In this document: positions 42,145 through 51,553 of the stretch, in pieces
Layout: the number at the start of each line of letters is the position of its first letter
Position numbering within the stretch: position 1 is the stretch's first letter
Source: Nitrospinota bacterium
Lineage (GTDB): Bacteria > Nitrospinota_A > UBA7883 > JACRLM01
NCBI GenBank assembly: GCA_016208975.1
Contig: JACQXA010000004.1
Coordinates: 1 to 64,000 of the forward strand
Length of the DNA: 64,000 bases
Direction: 5' to 3'
Program-made: the position numbers and the translations under genes
Notes under the pieces: generated by a model
Seen by the model: the letters and a program-made list of their open reading frames with translations, nothing else
What the model was told of the DNA's origin: nothing
Databases searched by the model: none

Positions 42145-43749
42145 ATGAATGGCAATCCTGATCTGATGAAAGAGCTGGCCGGTCTCGGGTTCCACAATCT
42201 CAACCAGGTATATAGAAATCTCACCACCCCGGCTTTATACGAAGAGGCTGTGCGGCGCAGGGAGGGCTCCATCTCCCACCGTGGGCCGTTTATAGTGCGC
42301 ACGGGGCAGTACACGGGCCGGTCGCCCAACGACAAGTTCATGGTGAAAGAGGGCACCAGCGAGGCGCACATCTGGTGGGGGGAGGTGAACCAGCCCATAG
42401 ACGAGAACAGGTTCGACAGCCTTCTCTTGCGCCTTACCGCCTACTGGCAGGGCAAAGACATGTTCATCCAGGACTGTTACGCCGGGGCGGATCCCAAGTA
42501 CCGCCTGCCGCTCCGGGTTATAACCGAGGACGCCTGGCATTCCATGTTCGCCCGGGACATGTTCATAAGGTTCCACGATGTAACGGAGCTTGAACACCAT
42601 GCCCCGCAGTTCACGGTGATAAACGCCCCCAGGTTCACGGCGGATCCTGCGGTGGACGGAACCCGTTCTGAAGCGTTCGTTATCGTCCATTTCGGCAAGA
42701 AGCTTGTGATTATCGGCGGCACAAGCTACGCCGGGGAAATAAAGAAATCCATATTCACCGTATGCAACTACATGATGCCCCGGCAAAGCGTGCTTTCGAT
42801 GCACTGCTCGGCCAACATAGGCCCTCAAAGCGACGTGGCCATATTCTTCGGCCTGTCGGGCACCGGGAAAACCACCCTTTCGGCCGACCCCACCCGCAAG
42901 CTCATCGGCGACGATGAGCATGGATGGAGCGACGACGGGGTGTTCAACTTCGAGGGGGGCTGTTACGCCAAGGTGATCAAGCTCTCCAAAGAAGCCGAGC
43001 CGGAGATTTTCGAGAATACCGAGCGGTTCGGAACCATCCTGGAAAACGTGGCAATGGACAACCTTAACCGCCGGATAGATTTGAACGACGGTTCTTTTAC
43101 GGAGAACACCCGGGCGGCCTATCCCATCACCGAGATCCATGTGCCCAACGCGGAGCTATCGGGAAGTGGCGGCCATCCAAAAAACATTTTCATGCTCACG
43201 GCGGACGCCTTCGGGGTTCTCCCACCCCTCGCCAAGCTCACCCACGCGCAGGCCATGTACCATTTCATTTCCGGATATACCGCCAAAGTGGCCGGAACCG
43301 AACGGGGCATAACAGAGCCTAAGGCCACGTTCTCCACCTGTTTTGGCGCCCCGTTCCTGGCGTTGCACCCCACGGTGTACGCCGACCTTCTGGGGAAAAA
43401 GATAGAAGAACACGGCGTGAACTGCTGGCTGGTCAACACCGGGTGGACCGGCGGCGCCTACGGTGTGGGCTCCAGGATGAAGATTAACCACACCCGCGCC
43501 ATGCTCCACGCCGCGCTTGAAGGAAAGCTGGCCAACGCGGAATTCGTTGAAGACCCGGTCTTCAAGATCAGCGTGCCCAAAAGCGTGCCGGGCGTGCCCG
43601 ACGGGGTGTTGATTCCGCGTGACACATGGCAGGACAAGGCCGCCTACGACGCCGCGGCGAAAAACCTGGCCCGGCTGTTCGCGGATAATTTTGAAAAGTT
43701 CGCTTCACTGGCGTCGGACGCCGTGAAATCGGCGGGTCCGCGGGTTTAG
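42145..43749 (+). CDS. pckA: Phosphoenolpyruvate carboxykinase (ATP)
   Basis: The 534-residue enzyme converts oxaloacetate and ATP to phosphoenolpyruvate, the first step of gluconeogenesis. It has RTGQYTGRSPNDKF, the kinase P-loop FFGLSGTGKTTLSADP, LIGDDEHGWSDDGVFNFEGG (the metal-binding Asp signature), and WLVNTGWTGGAYGVGSRMKI. Length is normal. GGGGGAGG lies upstream of the ATG. It appears to be monocistronic or followed by the phospholipase D-type gene after 25 nt. Confidence 0.97.
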   Translation: MNGNPDLMKELAGLGFHNLNQVYRNLTTPALYEEAVRRREGSISHRGPFIVRTGQYTGRSPNDKFMVKEGTSEAHIWWGEVNQPIDENRFDSLLLRLTAYWQGKDMFIQDCYAGADPKYRLPLRVITEDAWHSMFARDMFIRFHDVTELEHHAPQFTVINAPRFTADPAVDGTRSEAFVIVHFGKKLVIIGGTSYAGEIKKSIFTVCNYMMPRQSVLSMHCSANIGPQSDVAIFFGLSGTGKTTLSADPTRKLIGDDEHGWSDDGVFNFEGGCYAKVIKLSKEAEPEIFENTERFGTILENVAMDNLNRRIDLNDGSFTENTRAAYPITEIHVPNAELSGSGGHPKNIFMLTADAFGVLPPLAKLTHAQAMYHFISGYTAKVAGTERGITEPKATFSTCFGAPFLALHPTVYADLLGKKIEEHGVNCWLVNTGWTGGAYGVGSRMKINHTRAMLHAALEGKLANAEFVEDPVFKISVPKSVPGVPDGVLIPRDTWQDKAAYDAAAKNLARLFADNFEKFASLASDAVKSAGPRV

Positions 43750-43774
43750 CCCCCACTCCCTTCTTTTTGAGCAA

Positions 43775-44884
43775 GTGAGGCGAGCGGGTCCGGAAGGTGG
43801 CGCAACGGAAACAAATGGCGGCGGGCTGAGGCTCATCCGGTCCGCCGCGGCGTTTTATGATTCCCTCATGGAAGACCTTTCCATGGCCGTGGAAAGGGTG
43901 CGCATCCAGACATACTGCATCGAGCATGGCCCCATAGCCAACAGGCTGGCGCAAAAGCTGGCGGAGCTGGTGGCGCGCGGCGTGCGGGTGGAGTTCATGT
44001 ACGACTCCGTGGGAAGCATGAACACCCCTTTGTCCTACTTCTACCGCCTTTCTGAATCCGGCGTGCGTGTGATGGAATACCGCCCGCTGAGCATTCCCCG
44101 GAAAAATTATTTTATAGTCATAAAATCCATGTTCAGGCGCAACCACCGGAAATTCGTGGTTATAGACTCCCGCACTTATTACGTGGGTGGCATGAACATG
44201 GGGGAGAGGTTTCTGGACTGGGAAGACGTAATGGCCCGTGGCGAGGGAGCCCCAGCGCAGGATCTGCTCGAGATATTCGACAGGGTATGGGAAAAGCGGA
44301 AGAAAAAGGGGCCAGGCCCGTTGTCCATCAGGCTTTCAAAAGAGGTGGAGGCTCTGGAGGGAAGGCCCAAGCGGAACAATTACCCGATAAAAAGGCTTTA
44401 CGTTTCCGCCATAAAGAAAGCCCGCAAAAGGGTGTGGATCGCCCAGGCCTATTTTCTGCCACGGCGGAAAATAATGAAAACCCTCATCCGGGCCGCCATG
44501 CGGGGGGTGGATGTGCGGGTGGTGGTGCCAGCCAGGTCGGACGTGCCGCTGGTGGATTTAGCCTCCATCGCGTCAATAATCAAGCTTGCCCGACACGGCG
44601 TGAAGGTTTACCGTTACACTCCGGCCATGTTGCACACCAAAATGGCCCTGATAGATGACGCATGGCTCACCGTGGGCACCGCCAACCTGGACTCCATGAG
44701 CCTGTACTGGAACCTGGAGCTAAACCTTGTTATCCGGCGCAGGGAAACGGTGGAGGAGGCGGCCACGATTTTCGGGGATTACTTTGAAAATTCCATTCCC
44801 GTGGACGAGGAAGCGATTAAACACATCCCCCTTCACAGGCGGCTTTTGGGGAGATTTTTACAATACTATGGCTGGATATTATAA
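43775..44884 (+). CDS. Phospholipase D family protein, cardiolipin synthase-like
   Basis: The 369-residue protein has two HKD motifs: NHRKFVVID (H-x-K-x4-D, near residue 128) and LHTKMALID with GTANLDSMS (near 288). It has the ClsB-like layout: YDSLMEDLSMAVERVRIQTY, GVRVEFMYDSVGS and SLYWNLELNLVI. No membrane anchor precedes the catalytic part, as in ClsB. It probably condenses phosphatidylglycerol or related lipids at the membrane. A GTG is taken as start; the first 15 residues are not conserved, so the true start may be later. Confidence 0.85.
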   Translation: MRRAGPEGGATETNGGGLRLIRSAAAFYDSLMEDLSMAVERVRIQTYCIEHGPIANRLAQKLAELVARGVRVEFMYDSVGSMNTPLSYFYRLSESGVRVMEYRPLSIPRKNYFIVIKSMFRRNHRKFVVIDSRTYYVGGMNMGERFLDWEDVMARGEGAPAQDLLEIFDRVWEKRKKKGPGPLSIRLSKEVEALEGRPKRNNYPIKRLYVSAIKKARKRVWIAQAYFLPRRKIMKTLIRAAMRGVDVRVVVPARSDVPLVDLASIASIIKLARHGVKVYRYTPAMLHTKMALIDDAWLTVGTANLDSMSLYWNLELNLVIRRRETVEEAATIFGDYFENSIPVDEEAIKHIPLHRRLLGRFLQYYGWIL

Positions 44885-44906
44885 AATATCCGGCGTATAA
44901 TTTTTT
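44871..44906 (+). terminator. Rho-independent terminator after the cardiolipin synthase-like gene
   Basis: GCTGGATATT and AATATCCGGC form a 10-bp stem (one T-G pair) around ATAA, overlapping the stop codon, and six T follow at 44901-44906. Confidence 0.65.
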
Positions 44907-45001
44907 CAAATCCGTCTGGTGGCTCCACCCCCTTGCCATCAACGGTATTTGCCCGCGGCCAGCTTAAGGCCGGGTTGGTGTCTTGTTTTCATTTTTCAAC
45001 G

Positions 45002-47242
45002 ATGCGACGTTTATCGTTTCCTTTAAGGTTTGTCATACCTTGCGCCCTATTTCTGGCCGCAACGGTCATATCCACGTTCTTTCTGATTGTAAGCGTCAAC
45101 GAGTCCTACGACAGGACCGACAGCGAGATGGCCAGCCATGCCGGTTTTCAGGGTTCCCAAATGACGGACATACTGGAAAACTTCCTCCAGAAAGACGATT
45201 TGGAGGGCGCTAAAAGGGCATTAAGCTGGATAGGCTCCGAGAAGTTGCTAAGGGTCGCCTTTCTTGTGGACGGCCAGGACACGATAATCCTGTCCACCTC
45301 TTATGAGCGCGTAGGGAAGAAACTGGCGGACACCAGTCACGCCGGGGATTCCAATCTATTCAACAATACTCGTAAGACCTTCTCCCGCCAAACAAGCGTC
45401 AGCTCCGATGGGTATCTGATGAAATCCACATTCCCGCTTGTTATGGGCTCAAGGTTATCCTCCGGAGCCGGGACTAAAACCGGTGTGCTGTATATCGAAT
45501 ACGACCTTGCGGGGGCCAAAAGGGATTCGTTGAAATCGGCTTTGAAAGATTTCGTGGAGCTTACCACAATAACAGCCCTTATAAGCCTGATCACATGGGC
45601 GCTGTTCACTTTTACGCTCACCCGGCGGATCAACCGGCTCCGGGAAACCTGCGCCAGGCTGGCCGAGGGGGACATGGACGCCAGAGTTAATTTTGAAGGC
45701 ACGGACGAGTTGGCCTATGTCGGTCAATCATTCGACAACATGGCCTGCAGGATCGCCGAGAAAACCCAGGCCCTGATAGAAAGCGAGCAACGCTATAAAA
45801 ACCTTTTTGAGAACGCCGGTGACGCCATTTGCGTTTTGGAAATAGAAAGCGGAAAGGTCCTGGAGCTTAACCGGAGAGCATGCCAGATCAGCGGGTACTC
45901 GGCGGACGAGCTTGCGGAAAAAAGTTTTTACGATTTGTGCGCTGGCGAGGGAGGGGATTTGGACCCCCGAGACAGGCTGAAAGAGTTTATTGCGCAAAAG
46001 CCCGGGCCTGGAACGCTGAACATTGTGATCCGGCGGAAAGATGGATTACACGCCCATCTGGAGGCCGGGGCAGTAATAACCAAGATGGGTGGGCATGAGC
46101 TGGCGCTGGTGGTGGCCAGAGACGTTACTGAAAAAAAACAGGCCGGGGAGGAGCGCCTGAGGCTGGTAAAGGCCATCGAGCAGGCGCCCGTGTCGGTGAT
46201 GATAACGGACACCAGGGCCAACATACAGTATGTAAATCCCGCGTTTGAGGCGTTAACCGGCTACTCGTTGGGCGAGGTAAGGGGCAAAAACCCCAGCATT
46301 CTCAAAAGCGGCAGGCACGACGCGGAATTCTACGAGAATATATGGAAAAACATCACCAGCGGCGTCCCATGGAGCGGCAGGATGGTAAACAGGAACAAGA
46401 ACGGTGATTATTATCATGAAGAGGCCACCATATCACCGGTTATCGGCCCTAACGGTGACATCCTGAATTATGTCGCCATAAAGCTGGACGTGACCCAGAA
46501 GGAATACCTTGCCAAGGCCCGGGAATATTTCCGTTCCATCACCTCCCACGAACTTCGCACGCCGCTCACAAAACTGGGGTACGCCATGGTTGTCCTTGAA
46601 GCCAAAGGCCAGGACCACGACTCGAATACCGGAGAGGCGCTGGAAGTGTTGCATGAAGTTTTCTCGGGCCTGGAAAGGATAGTGTCGGCCACCACTTTGC
46701 TCAACGATATAAGCGTGGCCGATCGAAAGTATGGTTTCACAAGGCTCCATCTTCTGCCTTGCCTTTCGCGGTGCGTGGAAAAAACAAAACTGGGAATTGC
46801 GGCTGAGCGGAGGGACGTTTACATATCCATCGAGACCGGCGACACTCCGGAAGACACCCGGGTTGTCGGCAATGAGGAAATGCTCCATCGCGCGTTCGAT
46901 GAGGTGATGTCCAACGCGGTGAAATATTCACCGGAAGGGGGATGGGTTCTTGTGAGCGTGGCCAATCATGGCGATATGGCGTCCATAAGGATAGCGGACA
47001 AGGGCATCGGGATGCCTAAAAAGCTTATTGAACGCATGTTCGAGCCGTTCTTTTCTATTGAGAACCCGCAACTCCACTCCACCGGCAGATACAAACACCT
47101 GGGTGGAGGCATCGGCCTGGGACTCTCCATAACCCGGATGATAATCGAATATCACAACGGGGGCATCCACATATCCAGCGAGGGGGAGGGAAAAGGCTCC
47201 CTTGTCACCATCACCCTGCCTGCAAACCGTCAGGACAGCTAA
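45002..47242 (+). CDS. Membrane sensor histidine kinase (sensor-HAMP-PAS-PAS-HisKA-HATPase)
   Basis: The protein of about 746 residues has a first membrane helix (FVIPCALFLAATVISTFFLI), a periplasmic domain of about 160 residues (IENFLQKDDLEGAKRALSW-type segment), a second helix (LTTITALISLITWALFTFTL) and a HAMP domain (INRLRETCARLAEGDMDARV). Two PAS domains follow (YKNLFENAGDAICVLEI; VSVMITDTRANIQYVNPAFE). The kinase core has SITSHELRTPLTKLGY, DEVMSNAVKYSPEGGW, DKGIGMPKK and GGIGLGLSITRMI. No receiver is adjacent. The ATG at 45002 gives a normal basic N-terminus; an upstream TTG at 44933 would add 23 residues. Confidence 0.9.
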   Translation: MRRLSFPLRFVIPCALFLAATVISTFFLIVSVNESYDRTDSEMASHAGFQGSQMTDILENFLQKDDLEGAKRALSWIGSEKLLRVAFLVDGQDTIILSTSYERVGKKLADTSHAGDSNLFNNTRKTFSRQTSVSSDGYLMKSTFPLVMGSRLSSGAGTKTGVLYIEYDLAGAKRDSLKSALKDFVELTTITALISLITWALFTFTLTRRINRLRETCARLAEGDMDARVNFEGTDELAYVGQSFDNMACRIAEKTQALIESEQRYKNLFENAGDAICVLEIESGKVLELNRRACQISGYSADELAEKSFYDLCAGEGGDLDPRDRLKEFIAQKPGPGTLNIVIRRKDGLHAHLEAGAVITKMGGHELALVVARDVTEKKQAGEERLRLVKAIEQAPVSVMITDTRANIQYVNPAFEALTGYSLGEVRGKNPSILKSGRHDAEFYENIWKNITSGVPWSGRMVNRNKNGDYYHEEATISPVIGPNGDILNYVAIKLDVTQKEYLAKAREYFRSITSHELRTPLTKLGYAMVVLEAKGQDHDSNTGEALEVLHEVFSGLERIVSATTLLNDISVADRKYGFTRLHLLPCLSRCVEKTKLGIAAERRDVYISIETGDTPEDTRVVGNEEMLHRAFDEVMSNAVKYSPEGGWVLVSVANHGDMASIRIADKGIGMPKKLIERMFEPFFSIENPQLHSTGRYKHLGGGIGLGLSITRMIIEYHNGGIHISSEGEGKGSLVTITLPANRQDS

Positions 47243-47321
47243 GCGGCAATCCTTGCGCGGAGCGATTGATTACACGGCCCCGGTATGTTGTAATCTAGCT
47301 TTTTAATTTTCGAGGGCTGGG

Positions 47322-48443
47322 TTGATAATCCTTTTCGGGACCAATTACCGGGTGGGGCAGACGGGCCATTTCGCCCATATCGCCTTACAAAGGATGGGGC
47401 ACACCGTAATACCCTTCACCGCCGTTAAAGATGCCCCGGAAGACTGGATAGTCACAGGGCCGGATGTGGACGCGGTGGCCCTTTTCGAGCAAATCGGCGG
47501 AAAGGCCGACGCCTTCTTTATGGTGGAAAGCTCCACAGGCTCCCCGTTCCTGCCCCGCCGCATCGAGGAGCTTTGCATCCCCACCGCCTGCTGGTATTAC
47601 GACAACTATCTCAATTTCCGGTGGAACAAGGAGGTTGTGGCGCTGTTCGATTACGGATTCTTCGCCCAGATGGGAAGGGTAAAGCAGGCGCGCTCCTACG
47701 GGATGGGGCATGTGGACTGGCTCCCATTCGCCGCCGACGAGGTGTTCCACCGCAATTTCCACATGGAGCGGGACATAGACATAGGCTACCTTGGCACCAT
47801 CACGGAACAGAAAAATAAGTACTTCAGCCAGTTTGAAAAGTGCGGCTTGAAAGTGGTGACCAACGAGCGGTTTTACAGTTTCGACGAGATTGGCAAGTTC
47901 TACAGCCGTTGCAAGGTGGTATATAACATCCTGGCCCGGAGGGACTTGAACGTGCGCGCATTCGAGGCCCCCAGCGCCGGGGCGGTGTGCGTAAACCAGG
48001 GTTACATAGACGAAGGCGCCCATCTTATCTTCAAGGAGGGCGAAACCACCATGTACCACCGGTTCGCCGACGCTCCGGAAATTTGCAGGCGCCTGCTTTC
48101 GAACCCCATAGAGCTTGAACGGATGTCCCAAAAGGCCGAAGAACTGGTGCTGACCGGGCACACATACCGCCACCGGATGGAAAAAGTTTTGGAGTCTCTG
48201 GCCCGGGGGGTGTCCAACGGCCGGATGGGCAGGAGAGCCTCTTTCGCCGCTCCGGTGGCCGAGTCGCTCACCTGTGGCCACCGGGATTTTAAGTGGCGGG
48301 ACAGGGCTTACGAAAAATTGGCGGAAGCGTTCCGCCGGGGGCCGCTGGGAAATGTCGTATCATATCTGTTCCGTTACGCGTTTTGGCGGATACGGGAGAA
48401 GCTGGAGAAACTCTGGTGGTCGCTTGGGAAGGCCCCGGTTTAG
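47322..48443 (+). CDS. CgeB-like glycosyltransferase
   Basis: The 373-residue GT-B-like protein has an N-terminal strand MIILFGTNYRVGQTGHFAHI, a middle region ERDIDIGYLGTITEQKNKYF and a donor-site half with RRDLNVRAFEAPSAGAVCVN and GETTMYHRFADAPEICRRLL. These are features of CgeB/DUF3880-type glycosyltransferases that modify surface or spore glycans. It starts with TTG. It leads a three-gene plus-strand set with a sugar epimerase and a GT9 enzyme, so a surface polysaccharide or flagellin glycan is the likely product. Confidence 0.75.
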   Translation: MIILFGTNYRVGQTGHFAHIALQRMGHTVIPFTAVKDAPEDWIVTGPDVDAVALFEQIGGKADAFFMVESSTGSPFLPRRIEELCIPTACWYYDNYLNFRWNKEVVALFDYGFFAQMGRVKQARSYGMGHVDWLPFAADEVFHRNFHMERDIDIGYLGTITEQKNKYFSQFEKCGLKVVTNERFYSFDEIGKFYSRCKVVYNILARRDLNVRAFEAPSAGAVCVNQGYIDEGAHLIFKEGETTMYHRFADAPEICRRLLSNPIELERMSQKAEELVLTGHTYRHRMEKVLESLARGVSNGRMGRRASFAAPVAESLTCGHRDFKWRDRAYEKLAEAFRRGPLGNVVSYLFRYAFWRIREKLEKLWWSLGKAPV

Positions 48444-48476
48444 CGCAGGATTACATGTGAGGTTGATCTGTAAATA

Positions 48477-49553
48477 ATGGGAATAGCTATCATCACCGGC
48501 TCCTGTGGCCTTGTGGGGTCGGAGAGCGCCCGGTATTTCGCCCGGGAGGGGTTCAATATAGTCGGGGTGGATAACGATATGCGGCGCTATTTCTTCGGCG
48601 CCGAAGCCAGTACGGACTGGAACCGGGAGCGCCTGGCTGAAGAGCTTTCGGCCCGCTATACCCATGTGAACCTGGATATCCGCGACGGCGACGCGGTGGA
48701 CCGCTTGTTCAGCCAATACGGTACGGACATAAAGCTGGTGATCCATACCGCCGCCCAGCCTTCGCACGACTGGGCCGCCAAGGAGCCTAAAACCGATTTT
48801 GCCGTGAACGCCACGGGAACGCTGAACATGCTGGAGGCCACTAGAACGTTCTGCCCGGACAGCGTGTTCATATTCACCTCTACCAACAAGGTATATGGCG
48901 ACCTGCCCAACAACCTGCCCCTTTTCGAGATGGAGCGGCGGTGGGAGGTGGACCCCTCGCATCCGTTCCACGAGCGGGGCATAGACGAGACCATGAGCAT
49001 AGACCGGAGCAAGCATTCAATCTTCGGCGCCTCCAAAGTGGCGGCGGACGTGATGACGCAGGAATATGGCCGCTATTTCGGGATGAAAACCGGTGTATTC
49101 CGTGGGGGATGCCTCACCGGCCCGGCCCATTCCGGAGCGGAGCTTCACGGGTTTTTGTCATATCTCGTAAAATGCGTGCTGACCGGAAAGAAATACACCA
49201 TATTCGGCTACAAGGGAAAACAGGTGCGGGACAACATCCATAGCGACGACCTGGCGCGGGCGTTCCACCTGTTTTATAAAAATCCCATTCCCGGCGAGGT
49301 TTACAACATGGGGGGAAGCCGGTTCTCCAACTGCTCGGTGCTGGAGGCTTTCGACATCGCGGAGAAGATCACCGGCGAGGCGGCGGTTTACGAGGTGACC
49401 CAGACTAACCGCATCGGCGACCATATATGGTACATAAGCGATATAAGCCGGTTTTGCGGGCATTACCCCGAATTCAGGCTTTCGCACGGGATAGAGATTA
49501 TCATCGGCGAAATTGCGCTGGAGTTCGAGCGAAGGCTCTCCACCGGCAAATAA
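48477..49553 (+). CDS. NAD-dependent epimerase, CDP-paratose 2-epimerase-like
   Basis: The 358-residue extended SDR has the Rossmann motif [34 protein letters not shown], Thr/Ser in [10 protein letters not shown] and the catalytic pair near S-I-F-G-A-S-K ([12 protein letters not shown]), with Phe at the usual Tyr place. [19 protein letters not shown] and [19 protein letters not shown] match the tyvelose epimerase class. The replaced Tyr means the proton donor differs or the alignment is off; the substrate is therefore uncertain. It follows the CgeB-like gene after 33 nt. Confidence 0.78.
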   Translation: MGIAIITGSCGLVGSESARYFAREGFNIVGVDNDMRRYFFGAEASTDWNRERLAEELSARYTHVNLDIRDGDAVDRLFSQYGTDIKLVIHTAAQPSHDWAAKEPKTDFAVNATGTLNMLEATRTFCPDSVFIFTSTNKVYGDLPNNLPLFEMERRWEVDPSHPFHERGIDETMSIDRSKHSIFGASKVAADVMTQEYGRYFGMKTGVFRGGCLTGPAHSGAELHGFLSYLVKCVLTGKKYTIFGYKGKQVRDNIHSDDLARAFHLFYKNPIPGEVYNMGGSRFSNCSVLEAFDIAEKITGEAAVYEVTQTNRIGDHIWYISDISRFCGHYPEFRLSHGIEIIIGEIALEFERRLSTGK

Positions 49554-49554
49554 C

Positions 49555-50619
49555 ATGGATACGCCCAAGATGAAACTGGATCCGGGCGCGGTACGCCGCA
49601 TTCTGGTCCTGCGTTACCGCTCCATCGGGGACATTATCCTGTCCAACCCTGCGCTGGCTGGTTTGCGCCGCATGTTCCCGGCCGCCAAAATCCACATGGT
49701 GGTGGACGACGTTTTCGAGGATGTGCTTTACGGCAACCCGAACGTGGACAAGATAATTTTGAGCCCCCGCAAACCCTCAGGGCCGAAATGGAAAGCGGAC
49801 ATTGCCATGATAAATAAACTGCGCGCCGCAAAGTATGACCTGGCGGTGGACCTGCATGGTGGCCCGCGAAGCTCATGGTTCACCCTTTTTTCCGGCGCGC
49901 GATGGCGGATAGGCCACGGGTTCCGCTGGCGCAACCGGCTTTGTTACAACATGGCCGTGCCCACGCCGGATTTTGACGACCATACATGGAGAGTGCAATA
50001 CCGGGTGGTGAACGCCTTGGGATCTGCGTGGCCGGAGAAGCCGGAGTTCTTCCTGAATTTCCCGGAGAAGGCTATGGAATCGGCCCGGGCTAAAGTTGGC
50101 GAAACCGGTTTTAATTTCGACATGCCCATTGTCCTGCTTCACCCTGGCGCCAGGATACAGGTGAAACGGTGGCCCGCCGAAAAAATGGGCGCGCTGGCCC
50201 GCTGGCTGGTAGACGAGAAGGGCGCGGCGGTGTTCCTGGCTGGCTCCAAGGCGGACGAAGAAGAAATAAAAAGCATCCGGCGCGCCGCGGGCTACGCCCT
50301 TCCCTATTTCACCAACCTGAACGTGGGCGAACTGGCGGCGCTGATAAAAATGGCCAATTTAATCGTGTGTAACGACTCGGGCCCCATGCACATGGCCGGG
50401 GCGCTGAACACCCCCATCCTGGCCCTGTTCGGCCCGTCCGACCCGAAGATATGGGAGCCGATGGGAGCCGATGTGAAAGCCACAATCACCGGCGCGCCCA
50501 TGGAGTGCATGCCTTGCGACCAGAAGGGTTGCCCCTATGAAGGCGCCCATTGCATGACACGCATTGAGCTGGGCGAAGTTAAACGGGAGTTGGAAAAACT
50601 GCTACCACCCCATGCCTAG
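49555..50619 (+). CDS. Glycosyltransferase family 9 (heptosyltransferase-like)
   Basis: The 354-residue protein shows the GT9 pattern: ILVLRYRSIGDIILSNPALA at the start, LAVDLHGGPRSSWFTLFSGA, IVLLHPGARIQVKRWPAEK, VCNDSGPMHMAGALNTPILA and LFGPSDPKIWEPMG. Family members add heptose or related sugars to lipopolysaccharide core at the cytoplasmic face. A cysteine-rich end (MECMPCDQKGCPYEGAHCM) is also common in WaaF-type enzymes. The ATG at 49555 lies 1 nt after the previous stop. Its own stop is 1 nt from the end of the convergent radical SAM operon. Confidence 0.9.
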   Translation: MDTPKMKLDPGAVRRILVLRYRSIGDIILSNPALAGLRRMFPAAKIHMVVDDVFEDVLYGNPNVDKIILSPRKPSGPKWKADIAMINKLRAAKYDLAVDLHGGPRSSWFTLFSGARWRIGHGFRWRNRLCYNMAVPTPDFDDHTWRVQYRVVNALGSAWPEKPEFFLNFPEKAMESARAKVGETGFNFDMPIVLLHPGARIQVKRWPAEKMGALARWLVDEKGAAVFLAGSKADEEEIKSIRRAAGYALPYFTNLNVGELAALIKMANLIVCNDSGPMHMAGALNTPILALFGPSDPKIWEPMGADVKATITGAPMECMPCDQKGCPYEGAHCMTRIELGEVKRELEKLLPPHA

Positions 50620-50620
50620 G

Positions 50621-51553
50621 TCACGCTTTAAGCCATTCGATAAAATCCCCGAATTCGCCTTTGGGGATAACGTCTATCCCAGCCGGGGAATACCTCCATC
50701 CATAGACCCTGTTTTCTGATACCACATAATCCTCCTGGGTAATCCCCAGGTCGTACCCGCCCACCGGCGGGGTGGGAGCCCATTTATATCCGTACCGCTC
50801 CCAATCGGTCTTCGCCAGCGCCTCCAGGGCTTTCTTCTGGATTGAGGGGTCCATCTTGGCCCGAAGGGTCATGGCGCCCCTGTCTGGAACCAGCAGAGTG
50901 TTGAACAGGGGTATAACGCCATTCTCGCGGGCGAAACAGAGCACGTTCAATATCCCGTTAAAACTGTTATCAAGGTTATGGTCGTCCATCACACAGGATA
51001 CCCCCAGCCGCCGGCTTTTCGCGAATCCTCTGGAAAGCGCCAGCCACAATGCGTAGGGCACATGCCCCCAGGGGGGCATTTCCCTAAACTCGCAGGGGCT
51101 CCGGGTGGCGTATATGGAAATCATCCGCTCTTTATCCAAACTGTCCAGTTTGAACACCAGCGACACATCCAGTTCGAAAAGCTCCTCTATATCCCCGCCG
51201 TCAACAAGAAGCCCGTTAGTGTAAATGACCGTGGCTAAACCGAAGGACCTGGCTTTTCTAAGAATCGGGTAGAGCTTTTTCTTTTTCAGGAAAGGCTCTC
51301 CTGGCCCTTGCAATATTATTGTTCGAACGGGAGTGGAAGATAATTCGGCAAGGGCTGTATGGATGTATCCGGCGTTTTTCTCCGGCGCCACGTCACGGTA
51401 AAATTCCATCGTTCCGCAATAGTGGCAAAGCAGGTTGCACTGCCTCCATATGAAAAGGGTTATCTCCAGCGGGCGGCCAGCGGCGGAGATCTGGGTTTCC
51501 TTATGGATGCCATGCAGTAAGGGCCGCTCCATAGGCATCTCCGCGGTTTTCAT
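50621..51553 (-). CDS. Radical SAM protein, last gene of the seven-gene operon
   Basis: The 310-residue protein has a radical SAM cluster motif CNLLCHYC (Cys39, 43, 46), a SAM-binding GE strand IILQGPGEPF, and later strands IYTNGLLVDG and LVFKLDSLDK. There is no SPASM cysteine cluster and no B12-binding domain. It is closest in form to stand-alone radical SAM enzymes of unknown substrate. Its ATG overlaps the stop of the upstream radical SAM gene by 4 nt, so it is translated with it. Confidence 0.85.
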   Translation of the reverse strand: MKTAEMPMERPLLHGIHKETQISAAGRPLEITLFIWRQCNLLCHYCGTMEFYRDVAPEKNAGYIHTALAELSSTPVRTIILQGPGEPFLKKKKLYPILRKARSFGLATVIYTNGLLVDGGDIEELFELDVSLVFKLDSLDKERMISIYATRSPCEFREMPPWGHVPYALWLALSRGFAKSRRLGVSCVMDDHNLDNSFNGILNVLCFARENGVIPLFNTLLVPDRGAMTLRAKMDPSIQKKALEALAKTDWERYGYKWAPTPPVGGYDLGITQEDYVVSENRVYGWRYSPAGIDVIPKGEFGDFIEWLKA

